Below are positions 8,054-15,206 of a DNA stretch of 37,968 bases, one piece after another. Location of the stretch: NCBI GenBank assembly GCA_949295265.1, contig CASFKR010000007.1, positions 1-37,968 of the forward strand, in the 5' to 3' direction. The notes beneath the pieces were generated by a model. That model worked only from the letters and a program-made list of their open reading frames with translations. It was not told the origin of the DNA and did not search any database. Position 1 is the stretch's first letter; every line of letters begins with the position of its first letter. A program made the position numbers and the translations under genes. This DNA is from an uncultured Verrucomicrobiota bacterium (lineage in GTDB: Bacteria; Verrucomicrobiota; Kiritimatiellia; RFP12; UBA3636).

Positions 8054-9313
8054 ATGTCCGCTTTCAATCAGGAACAATACCGCCCCGCGCTCCATGCGGC
8101 CTTGCGGGAATTCTCGGCTCTCATTTTTGAAGCGCCCGGTTTCCAGTCCGCTTCGTTCCGATTTTCGGAGCCCATCGGTCCCGGCGAAAATCAGGAGCTG
8201 AAAATCCGTCCCGTTGTGGTGGCGGAGCGTCCCCTCTGGCAGAACACCCGCGCGGGGCTTGCCGAAAATCTCGGGTGCGGCGCCTCCAAAAAGCTGCTCT
8301 GGGAACTGGCCAACTCCTCGCGCATCCTCCTCGAAGCACATGCCGCCACCACCGATGGCGCGGCCCTCCATCTGCGCACCACGCGCAAGGGGCATGTGCT
8401 CATCGACCGCGTGCGCGCCACCAAAGCCGCCGCCGAAGCGGCCGGGGGCGCCGCGCACGACCGGCAGAAGGACTACCCGCTCACGCGCTTCGACGCCAAG
8501 CGGCTGCTCATTGCGCTGGGTTTCGCCGGACCGGACGGCACACTCAAGCCTTCCATGCACGCGAAATACCGCCAGGTAAACGAATTCCTGCGCATCGTCG
8601 ATGCCGTGCTGGATGAACTGCCCCCGCGCAAAAACGCCACCGCCTCCACACCGCTGGTGCTCGTGGACTGCGGCTGCGGCAAAGCCTACCTCTCCTTTGC
8701 CGCCAAGGCCTATCTGGAAGCCGTCCGGAACGTACCGGTCCGCCTCATCGGCGTCGACCGCAACCCCAACGTCATTGCCTTCTGCCGCCGCACCGCCGAA
8801 TCGCTCGAAATGGCCGATTCCTGCACCTTTGCGGACGCTGCCATCGGCGAATTCCGTCCCGATGCACAGCCGGATCTGGTTCTTTCCCTGCATGCCTGCG
8901 ACACGGCGACCGATGACGCGCTCGCGTTCGGTGTTCTCAAGGGTGCCCGCGCCATTCTCTGCGCACCCTGCTTCCAGCACGAACTGCAAAAGACCCTTTC
9001 CGCCAACCTTCGGCCTCACCGCGCCATCCTCCGCAACGGCATCCTGCGCGAACGCCTTGCCGATTTGCTGACCGACGCCTTCCGGGCGCAGATTCTCCGC
9101 GTCGTCGGCTACCGCTCCACAGTGGTCGAATTCGTCGACCCCGAAGCCACGGCGCGCAATATCCTCATCCGCGCGGCGCGCGTTTCCCGCCCCGGAACCG
9201 GCACGGCGCTCTCCGATTATGAGGATTTGCGCGAAGCCTGGGGCGTCACCCCCTACCTGGCGCAACAGCTCTCTTCCATCGAGCCCGCCCTCGCCCAAAA
9301 AACAGACGCCTGA
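8054..9313 (+). CDS. Class I SAM-dependent methyltransferase (Methyltransf_32-like)
   Basis: The 419-residue protein has an N-terminal domain of about 190 residues without a recognised family. A Rossmann methyltransferase domain follows: VLVDCGCGKAYLSF (about 202-215) is the SAM-binding motif I, IGVDRNP is the acidic end of strand 2, and DLVLSLHACDTATD resembles motif IV/post-I of the Methyltransf_32 group (METTL25/GSTCD-like). The CGCGKAYLS signature is typical of that group. The substrate is unknown; the group includes RNA and protein methylases. It lies 34 bp after dapB and has no SD, so it is probably read from the dap transcript. Confidence 0.75.
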   Translation: MSAFNQEQYRPALHAALREFSALIFEAPGFQSASFRFSEPIGPGENQELKIRPVVVAERPLWQNTRAGLAENLGCGASKKLLWELANSSRILLEAHAATTDGAALHLRTTRKGHVLIDRVRATKAAAEAAGGAAHDRQKDYPLTRFDAKRLLIALGFAGPDGTLKPSMHAKYRQVNEFLRIVDAVLDELPPRKNATASTPLVLVDCGCGKAYLSFAAKAYLEAVRNVPVRLIGVDRNPNVIAFCRRTAESLEMADSCTFADAAIGEFRPDAQPDLVLSLHACDTATDDALAFGVLKGARAILCAPCFQHELQKTLSANLRPHRAILRNGILRERLADLLTDAFRAQILRVVGYRSTVVEFVDPEATARNILIRAARVSRPGTGTALSDYEDLREAWGVTPYLAQQLSSIEPALAQKTDA

Positions 9314-9410
9314 CGCCGCGCCCGCTTTTATCGCACAACCGCTTTTTCGGCACAACCGTGCCCTTGGCACACCCGTGCCCTGTCCTCCCAACCACCTCCC
9401 CGGACCCGTC

Positions 9411-10196
9411 ATGATTCTCGCCATTGCGAACCAGAAAGGCGGCGTCGGCAAAACGACCACCGTGGTCAATCTTGCCGCCGCCATCGCCGCCCGCAAAAAG
9501 AACGTCCTCGTCATTGACCTCGATCCGCAGGCCAATGCGACCTCCGGGCTTGGCGTCGAGCCAACCGAGGGGGTCAGCCTGCTCAATGCCCTGCTCAACG
9601 TCGCCTCCATCGATGATTACATCGTCGGCACGTGCGTTGATCGCGTCAACCTCATTCCCGCCGAAATCAACCTTTCCGGCGTGGAAGTCGAAATCGCCCG
9701 GCAGGACGATCATCTGCACGTGCTAAACCGCGTGCTGCGTCCCATCGAGGAATCCGGCGTTTTCGATTACATTCTGCTCGACTGCCCACCGTCGCTCGGC
9801 ATCCTGATGACCAATGCGCTGGCCAGCGCGGATGCCCTGCTCATCCCCATGCAGTGCGAATACTACGCCATGGAGGGGCTCTCCATCATCCTGCAGATTG
9901 TCGAGCGCATGCGCGCCAACGGGCAAAACCCCAACCTGCGGCTCGAAGGTATCGTCATGACCATGTACTCGCGCACGCGCCTTGCCGATGAAGTCGTTTC
10001 GCAGGTGCATGCGCACTACGGCGACACCGTTTACAAGACGATTATTCCGCGCTCCATCCGTGCCGGCGAAGCCCCCTCCTTCGGCATCCCGCTCGTCGCC
10101 TACGCGCCCTCCTCCCCCGTCGCCCAATCCTACTTCGCGCTCGCCAACGAATTTCTCGCGCGCCAGCGCCGCGCCTCCGCCCATCGCGACGCCTAG
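9411..10196 (+). CDS. parA: ParA/Soj-type chromosome partitioning ATPase
   Basis: Deviant-Walker ATPase that moves ParB-parS complexes over the nucleoid. The 261-residue chain begins at once with ANQKGGVGKTTT (deviant Walker A with the signature Lys), then VIDLDPQANATSGLG (A' motif) and LLDCPPSLG (Walker B). The start at 9411 is chosen because the ATPase fold begins within four residues; the frame is open upstream only as a shadow of the methyltransferase end. No parB follows: the next gene is fmt. A MinD or septum-site role is less likely, because no C-terminal amphipathic targeting helix is seen. Confidence 0.9.
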   Translation: MILAIANQKGGVGKTTTVVNLAAAIAARKKNVLVIDLDPQANATSGLGVEPTEGVSLLNALLNVASIDDYIVGTCVDRVNLIPAEINLSGVEVEIARQDDHLHVLNRVLRPIEESGVFDYILLDCPPSLGILMTNALASADALLIPMQCEYYAMEGLSIILQIVERMRANGQNPNLRLEGIVMTMYSRTRLADEVVSQVHAHYGDTVYKTIIPRSIRAGEAPSFGIPLVAYAPSSPVAQSYFALANEFLARQRRASAHRDA

Positions 10197-10240
10197 CCCC
10201 CCGGTGCCCTCGCCCGCGCCCGTCAAAAACCGCATACGGA

Positions 10241-10270
10241 TTGGACATTCCGTTCGCCTTCTTGTATAAT
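10241..10270 (+). promoter_or_regulatory. Sigma70-type promoter of fmt
   Basis: TGGACA (10242-10247) and a perfect TATAAT (10265-10270) with 17-bp spacing predict a start near 10277 and a leader of about 72 nt before the fmt ATG at 10349. It lies in the spacer after parA, so fmt can be expressed independently. Confidence 0.75.
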
Positions 10271-10348
10271 CCGGCGTTAATTCACGGGTTTCAGAACGTC
10301 CCTTTCGCAAGGCACTTCCCCGCTTCCAACCCTGTTTCCGTTTCGTCT

Positions 10349-11416
10349 ATGGCAGCTTCTCGCCCCCTCCGGGTGGTCTTCATGGGCTCCGATGAGCTCT
10401 CCTGCCCCTTCCTTGCCGCGCTGGCGGACAGCCCTGACATGCACGTCGTGGCCGTCATCACCCAGCCAGACCGCGGAAAGGGGCGCCACCTCCGTGTTCA
10501 ACCGGGGCCGGTGAAGCAACTCGCGCAATCCCATGACATCCCGGTGATGACCCCCATACGGGTCAACTCCCCCATCGTCATGGAAACGCTGGCCGGGCTG
10601 GGCATCGATGTCATCGTGGTGATGGCGTACGGACAATTCTTGGGCGACCTCCTCCTGAGCCTTCCACCCTACGGGTGCATCAATCTGCACGTCTCCCTGC
10701 TCCCGCGCTGGCGCGGTGCCACCCCCATCCACCATGCCCTCCTCGCGGGCGATACGACGACGGGCGTCACCGCCATGATGATGGACCGCGGGATGGATAC
10801 CGGCGACATTCTGGGGCAGATCAAGTGCGCCATTGAACCCAACGACACCACGGGCACCATTGCCACGCGCCTCGCATTCCAGGGGGCCGGGCTCATGATC
10901 GACGTCCTGCGCAAACTCGCCGACGGCACCTGTCCCCGCTGCCCGCAGGATCATTCGCTCGCCACATACGCGCCCAAAATCCACTCGGCGGAAGAGAGTC
11001 TCGACTGGACCAAAAGCGCCGTCGAAAACGAGCGCAAAATCCGCGCTTTTTCTCCGCGCCCCGGTGCCGCCACCTACATTCCCGGGCCTCCCGGTAAGCC
11101 GGGCATGCGCCTCAAGGTCATGTCCGCCGTGGTCGAGGACCTCCCGAAAACCATCGGCTTTGCCCTGCCGGGCACGCTCCTCGAGATGGACTCCCAAAAG
11201 GGCCCCCTCATCGCCGGTGGAGCCGGACGCGCCCTGCGCCTCACGATGGTCCGTCCCGAAGGCGGCAAACTCATGTCCGGCGGCGCCTTTGCCAACGGCT
11301 ACCGCGCGCGTACGCCCATCGGCATCCGCTTCGAGAATCTGCCCGCTGCGCCGACGGCCCAAAAGCGTCCCTCTCCGCAAGGCGCCATGCCCGAGACCTC
11401 CGGACCGTCCCGCTGA
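10349..11416 (+). CDS. fmt: Methionyl-tRNA formyltransferase
   Basis: Formylates initiator Met-tRNA using 10-formyl-THF. The 355-residue protein has the N-terminal Rossmann start RVVFMGS. The catalytic block is INLHVSLLPRWRGATPI (Asn and His), followed by TTTGVTAMMMDRGMDTGDI with the catalytic Asp. The C-terminal tRNA-binding barrel contains RKIRAFSPRPGAAT. The start at 10349 is preferred over in-frame upstream non-ATG codons because those would lie at the -35 of the promoter. The tail after about residue 330 is Pro/Arg-rich. No def (peptide deformylase) is adjacent, although fmt is often next to it. Confidence 0.95.
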   Translation: MAASRPLRVVFMGSDELSCPFLAALADSPDMHVVAVITQPDRGKGRHLRVQPGPVKQLAQSHDIPVMTPIRVNSPIVMETLAGLGIDVIVVMAYGQFLGDLLLSLPPYGCINLHVSLLPRWRGATPIHHALLAGDTTTGVTAMMMDRGMDTGDILGQIKCAIEPNDTTGTIATRLAFQGAGLMIDVLRKLADGTCPRCPQDHSLATYAPKIHSAEESLDWTKSAVENERKIRAFSPRPGAATYIPGPPGKPGMRLKVMSAVVEDLPKTIGFALPGTLLEMDSQKGPLIAGGAGRALRLTMVRPEGGKLMSGGAFANGYRARTPIGIRFENLPAAPTAQKRPSPQGAMPETSGPSR

Positions 11417-11437
11417 ATTTTCCTCTCCTTTCCGCTC

Positions 11438-11485
11438 AAAAAAAGCCGTTGCGTTCCTGCGCAACGCGTTTTTTTTTTTTTTTTT
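11438..11485 (+). terminator. Intrinsic terminator after fmt, possibly bidirectional
   Basis: A CGTTGCG/CGCAACG stem (11447-11453 and 11460-11466) with a 6-nt loop is followed by 17 consecutive T (11469-11485). On the other strand the same hairpin is followed by seven T (complement of 11438-11444). It could therefore stop both fmt and leftward read-through past the GH42 gene. Confidence 0.85.
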
Positions 11486-11594
11486 GTGTGTGTGTTTCCC
11501 GCAGAGACGCAGAGTAAAAGCCACACCGGGGAGGGAGCCTGCGCAGCGGCCCGAAAACACGATGGACAGGACGAACAGGACGACTCGCTACCGC
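11486..11594. repeat. GT microsatellite, GCAGAGAC direct repeat and 9-bp repeat array
   Basis: No gene. After the T17 tract comes a short GT run, then CGCAGAGACGCAGAG (about 11502-11516). From 11557 there are three 9-bp units (ACACGATGG, ACAGGACGA, ACAGGACGA), directly followed by CTCGCTACCGC (11584-11594). The same unit and the same flank occur at 18096-18169, so this is a member of the window's dispersed repeat family. Confidence 0.65.
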
Positions 11595-11645
11595 ACGAAG
11601 CGCGCGTGGCGCAAATTTCCCCTGAGAAGTGACCAGGGAGAAGAA

Positions 11646-11679
11646 ACCGCTCCGGCGCGCGGAGGCGCACCGGAGCGGT
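11646..11679 (-). terminator. Hairpin terminator downstream of GH42
   Basis: A perfect 10-bp stem, ACCGCTCCGG (11646-11655) with CCGGAGCGGT (11670-11679), and a 14-nt loop. On the minus strand it lies 27 bp past the GH42 stop and is followed by TTCTTCTCC, a weak U-tract. Confidence 0.65.
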
Positions 11680-11705
11680 GGGATATACAGATGGGAGCAG
11701 GCGGG

Positions 11706-13874
11706 TCAGCGCACGAGGACGCGGGTTTGCCAGGAGCCGAGGTGGACCGACTGCGCGGCCGGTTCCCCTGTAAAGGCGTCCTGCCAGGTGTGCGCACCCA
11801 GATTGATCCAGGCTTCCTCCTTGGTCGGATTGATGAGGAACAGGTATTCCTTGCCGTCCGCCGCCACGCGCAGCGAGACGTCGAGCCACGTGGGCAGCTC
11901 CGATTCCACCAGCCGCGGAATGCCGATGCGGTCGATGAGCTTCGCATAGAAGGCGGCCACGCCGTCATCGCAGCAATCCGCCGCAAAGTACCAGGCCTGA
12001 CCCTTGCCGACCTTCCGGCAGGTGACGGCCGGTTCACCGGCATAGAAGTCTTTGCCGTAGGTGGCGATGACATCGGCATTTTCCGCATGGATGCGGCTGC
12101 AGACGTTGCGCACCTCCCAGGTACCCGTGATGCGCGGCGATTCCTCGCTGGCAAAGATGATTTCGTTGCGCTCTTCCGGGTAGAGGTAGTCGATTTCCTC
12201 ATCCCAGACGCCGAAGAGCTCGCGCAGACCGTCGCCCGGGAAGCCATGCTGGAACGTGAGGCAGGAACTGTTGACGATGCCCGTCAGGTAGGTCGCCACA
12301 AGCGTGCCGCCATTTTCCACGAAGGCTTTGCACTTGTCCGAAAAACCGTCCTGCAGCAGATACAGGGACGGCAGTACGATCAACTCGTAACGCGAAAAAT
12401 CGCGGTCCGGCGGAATCACATCCACACAGATGCCGTGGCGGCGCATGCCGTCGAAGTGCTTGCGGACGACATGGCCGACATCATGCCCGACATTGCTGGG
12501 ACCCTGTGCGAGCTCGAGCGCCCAGCGGCTCTCCCAGTCGTACACGAGGGCGGCGCGGGCGGGGGTATAGGCGCCGGCAAGCGGCTTGAGGGCATCCAGG
12601 GCTTTGGAAACCTGCTGCACCTCCTGGAACATCCGCATCTTGGGCGTTTCGGCACCGCAATGGTCGATGACGGCGGCATGGAACTTCTCCGAGCCGCCAC
12701 GCCCCTTGCGGATCTGGAAGTACAGCACGGAATCCGAGCCGTGGGCAACGGCCTGGAGCGACTTGGCCAGGTGCTGCCCCGGACGGAGCAGACGGTTGAC
12801 GGGAGCCCAGTTCACCGGGCCGGGCGAAGACTCCATAAGGATGAAGGGCTTATCCTTGAGCCCGCGATTGAGCACATGCGCGAGTGCCTGAACCCGGGTT
12901 TCCTCGGTATTGGGCTGATCGTGATACCGCGGATAGCAGTCCCACGAAATCACATCGAGCACCTTGGCCATCTTGAAGTGGTCATACCCGGGATAGAAAC
13001 CCATCATATTCGTCGTCACCGGAATGCCCGGCGCGTACTTGCGGAGCACCTCGGCCTCGGCGGCGCAGAAATCAATCGTCCGGTCGGAGCAGAACCGGCG
13101 CCAGTCGAGCGCGAGCCCTTCGATGGAGGTGTCAATCGTCGTAATCTGGTCCCAGCTTTGGAAGCGGTGCGACCAAAACCCGGTCCACCACGCCTCATTG
13201 AGGGCGTCGAGCGTCTTGTACTTGGCCTTGAGCCATTCGCGAAACGCCGCATAGCAGAGCGGGCAATGGCACTCGCCGCCGAATTCATTGGAAATGTGCC
13301 ACATGGCGAGCGCGGGGTGGGAGCCGTAGCGCTCGGCGAGACGGCGGTCGACTTCCGCGACCTTCTGGCGGTAAACGGGAGACGTGTAGCAGTGGTTGTG
13401 GCGCAGATGCTGCTCCTCGCGAACCGGCGGCATACCGGCCCAGTTGCCGTGGCGGGACATCCGCCGCACCTCCGGATACTTGTGCGCGAGCCAGTTGGGC
13501 TTGCCGCCGGAGGGCGTGGCCAGAATGACGGCTACACCGGCTTTTTGCGCGCGATCGAAGATGTCATCCATCCAATCAAACGTAAACACGCCTTCCTCGG
13601 GCTCCAGATGCGCCCACGAGAAAATGCCGAGCGAAATCGCGTTGACGCCGGCTTCCTTGAACAGGCGGAAATCCTCATCCACCGTTCCGGGATACTTGAA
13701 CCATTGGTCCGGATTGTAATCGCCGCCATGCCACAGATACGGAAACCGCGGATTGACGGGCGGAAACGCATGGAACGGACCCGCACCCGGATCCGCCGGT
13801 TCGCTGACAGGTACGGCCGGCAGAATTTCCGCCACCGGAGAACAGGATGCTACCTCCTCGAGATTCTGGCTCAT
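11706..13874 (-). CDS. Glycoside hydrolase family 42 beta-galactosidase
   Basis: Retaining beta-galactosidase acting on lactose-like or pectin/host-derived galactosides. The 722-residue chain has the GH42 order. The TIM barrel opens with WHGGDYNPDQW (about 48-58). WHISNEFGG holds acid/base Glu197. CHCPLC right after it is the zinc-binding cysteine cluster of the family. ILMESSPG holds nucleophile Glu348. A Rossmann-like trimerisation domain follows (about 430-640), then a small beta domain to the end. The first 40 residues are a Pro-rich extension, not a signal peptide, so the enzyme is probably cytosolic. AAAGGG sits 6-7 nt upstream of the ATG. It is monocistronic with its own terminator and no transporter or regulator beside it. 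Confidence 0.92.
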   Translation of the reverse strand: MSQNLEEVASCSPVAEILPAVPVSEPADPGAGPFHAFPPVNPRFPYLWHGGDYNPDQWFKYPGTVDEDFRLFKEAGVNAISLGIFSWAHLEPEEGVFTFDWMDDIFDRAQKAGVAVILATPSGGKPNWLAHKYPEVRRMSRHGNWAGMPPVREEQHLRHNHCYTSPVYRQKVAEVDRRLAERYGSHPALAMWHISNEFGGECHCPLCYAAFREWLKAKYKTLDALNEAWWTGFWSHRFQSWDQITTIDTSIEGLALDWRRFCSDRTIDFCAAEAEVLRKYAPGIPVTTNMMGFYPGYDHFKMAKVLDVISWDCYPRYHDQPNTEETRVQALAHVLNRGLKDKPFILMESSPGPVNWAPVNRLLRPGQHLAKSLQAVAHGSDSVLYFQIRKGRGGSEKFHAAVIDHCGAETPKMRMFQEVQQVSKALDALKPLAGAYTPARAALVYDWESRWALELAQGPSNVGHDVGHVVRKHFDGMRRHGICVDVIPPDRDFSRYELIVLPSLYLLQDGFSDKCKAFVENGGTLVATYLTGIVNSSCLTFQHGFPGDGLRELFGVWDEEIDYLYPEERNEIIFASEESPRITGTWEVRNVCSRIHAENADVIATYGKDFYAGEPAVTCRKVGKGQAWYFAADCCDDGVAAFYAKLIDRIGIPRLVESELPTWLDVSLRVAADGKEYLFLINPTKEEAWINLGAHTWQDAFTGEPAAQSVHLGSWQTRVLVR

Positions 13875-13951
13875 GATTGCCCTTTCGCTTCCGGCCTTCG
13901 CCGGATGGATGAATAATAAACGCTTCAGGTCACGATGGTACGGAGCAGGAA

Positions 13952-14028
13952 TGGTACCCCAGGCCGGGTTCGAACCGGCGACCCACTGCTTAGAAGGCAG
14001 TTGCTCTGTCCAACTGAGCTACTGGGGT
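13952..14028 (-). tRNA. tRNA-Arg, anticodon UCU
   Basis: Minus-strand cloverleaf. The 7-bp acceptor stem is ACCCCAG/CTGGGGT, then TAGCTCAG of the D arm. The anticodon stem ACTGC/GCAGT encloses loop CTTCTAA with anticodon TCT, and the T-arm contains GGTTCGAACC. The discriminator is A and CCA is encoded (13954-13952). It reads AGA/AGG codons. It stands alone between GH42 and the LRR gene with its own promoter. Confidence 0.95.
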
Positions 14029-14059
14029 ATGTGACTTCCAGACTCCGGAAATCGTGGCC

Positions 14060-14088
14060 ATTGTACGGGATTTCCGGGAAAAGGACAA
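14060..14088 (-). promoter_or_regulatory. Promoter of tRNA-Arg
   Basis: On the minus strand TTGTCC (14088-14083) and TACAAT (14065-14060) are separated by 17 bp, placing the start about 25 nt before the mature tRNA. Confidence 0.6.
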
Positions 14089-14188
14089 TCGCGGGAAGGC
14101 GGAAATTTCGTGCCTGCGGGGCGTCCGTGTGACGGGGTGTGCCGTACGGGGCGGAGGGGACCCGGGAGGGAGGGAGTTTCGGAGGCGT

Positions 14189-15076
14189 CTAAAACGCGAT
14201 AAAGAAGCGGACGCGGTCGGGCGCGTCCTTGCGGATGCGGGCGATTTCGTTGGAATCGATGCCCGTTCCGTACAGGAAAACGTGACTCAGCGCGGGCATT
14301 TTGGCGAAGTCCGCCGGGAGGTGCTTGAGACGCTTGTTGCCGTCCAGATCGATGCGCTCGAGGTTGGGCAGTTTTTCGCAGAGTGCCTCGGGAAGCGACG
14401 TGAGGTCGTTGTCGCCGAGGTCGAGCTGCTCAAGCGAAGTCATTTCGAGAATCTGCGGCGGGAACTCGGTCAGCCGGTTGCCGCGCAGGTAGAGGCGGCG
14501 GACGTCCTTCCAGTTGACGGCGCTGTCGGGAAGGGCGGTCAGACGATTGCCGTTGAGGCGCACCCAGCGCAGGGCGCGGAGATTGCCGACCGACTCGGGA
14601 AGCGCCGTGAGCGCATTGCGGTCGAGGTTGAGATAGCGGAGCGCGGGCAGCGTGGTGACGCCCGGCGGCAGGGCGGGCAGCCGGTTGTCACCCAGGTAGA
14701 GATTGCGCAGAGACGTCAGCCCGGAAAGGTCTTCCGGGAGTGTTTGCAGCCCCGTTGCGGCGAGGTCCAGCTCCACCAGACCGGGGAGAGAGGTGAGCGC
14801 GGCCGGGAGTTCCGCGAGCCCCTGCCGGTTGCGGAAACTCACACGCCGCAAGGCCGGGCAATCCGCAAGCGATTCCGGGAAATCCGTCAGCGCCGCAGGC
14901 GCCGCACCATCGGCAACGCTCAGGTTCAGAACCGTCACCGAAGCGCGCATCTCCGCGGGAATCGGGAGCTGATTCACCACTGTCTCACGGTTCGGCGCAC
15001 CCCGCTCGAAACAACCGGATACGAGCAAAGAGGCCGACAACATCAGAGGGGTCAAAAGCGTGGAGAACGGGCGCAT
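14189..15076 (-). CDS. Leucine-rich-repeat lipoprotein
   Basis: A 295-residue protein with a lipoprotein signal: hydrophobic stretch to LVSGC, lipobox Cys22. From about residue 70 on it consists of roughly eight LRR units of about 23 residues (pattern LxxLxLxxNxLxxLPxx, e.g. LRNLYLGDNRLPALPPG). Such repeats form a curved protein-binding surface. It should be anchored to a membrane and face the periplasm or outside. AAAGGA lies 8 nt before the ATG and a good promoter lies upstream. No transmembrane or enzymatic domain is attached. The binding partner is unknown. Confidence 0.85.
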   Translation of the reverse strand: MRPFSTLLTPLMLSASLLVSGCFERGAPNRETVVNQLPIPAEMRASVTVLNLSVADGAAPAALTDFPESLADCPALRRVSFRNRQGLAELPAALTSLPGLVELDLAATGLQTLPEDLSGLTSLRNLYLGDNRLPALPPGVTTLPALRYLNLDRNALTALPESVGNLRALRWVRLNGNRLTALPDSAVNWKDVRRLYLRGNRLTEFPPQILEMTSLEQLDLGDNDLTSLPEALCEKLPNLERIDLDGNKRLKHLPADFAKMPALSHVFLYGTGIDSNEIARIRKDAPDRVRFFIAF

Positions 15077-15155
15077 ACAAGATTCCTTTGTTTTTTACAG
15101 CCATTTCCGATAGAATTTCTCGATACATTCCGTTCCGGAAAAAAGCCGTGAACCG

Positions 15156-15184
15156 ATTATAGAAAAACGGTCCCGCCCCTTCAA
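15156..15184 (-). promoter_or_regulatory. Promoter of the LRR lipoprotein gene
   Basis: On the minus strand TTGAAG (15184-15179) and a perfect TATAAT (15161-15156) with 17-bp spacing predict a start near 15149 and a leader of about 73 nt. It lies in the 130-bp divergent spacer shared with valS. Confidence 0.7.
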
Positions 15185-15206
15185 CCGGACCCCATTCTTC
15201 TCCGCC

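Noticed and set aside
11064-13916. A 950-codon plus-strand open frame across the fmt end and antisense to GH42
   Set aside because: It runs through a terminator and repeat, and overlaps two well-supported genes in the wrong frame or strand.
15077-15206. T-box leader for valS
   Set aside because: The spacer is only 130 bp, has no T-box consensus or specifier stem, and carries the divergent LRR promoter.
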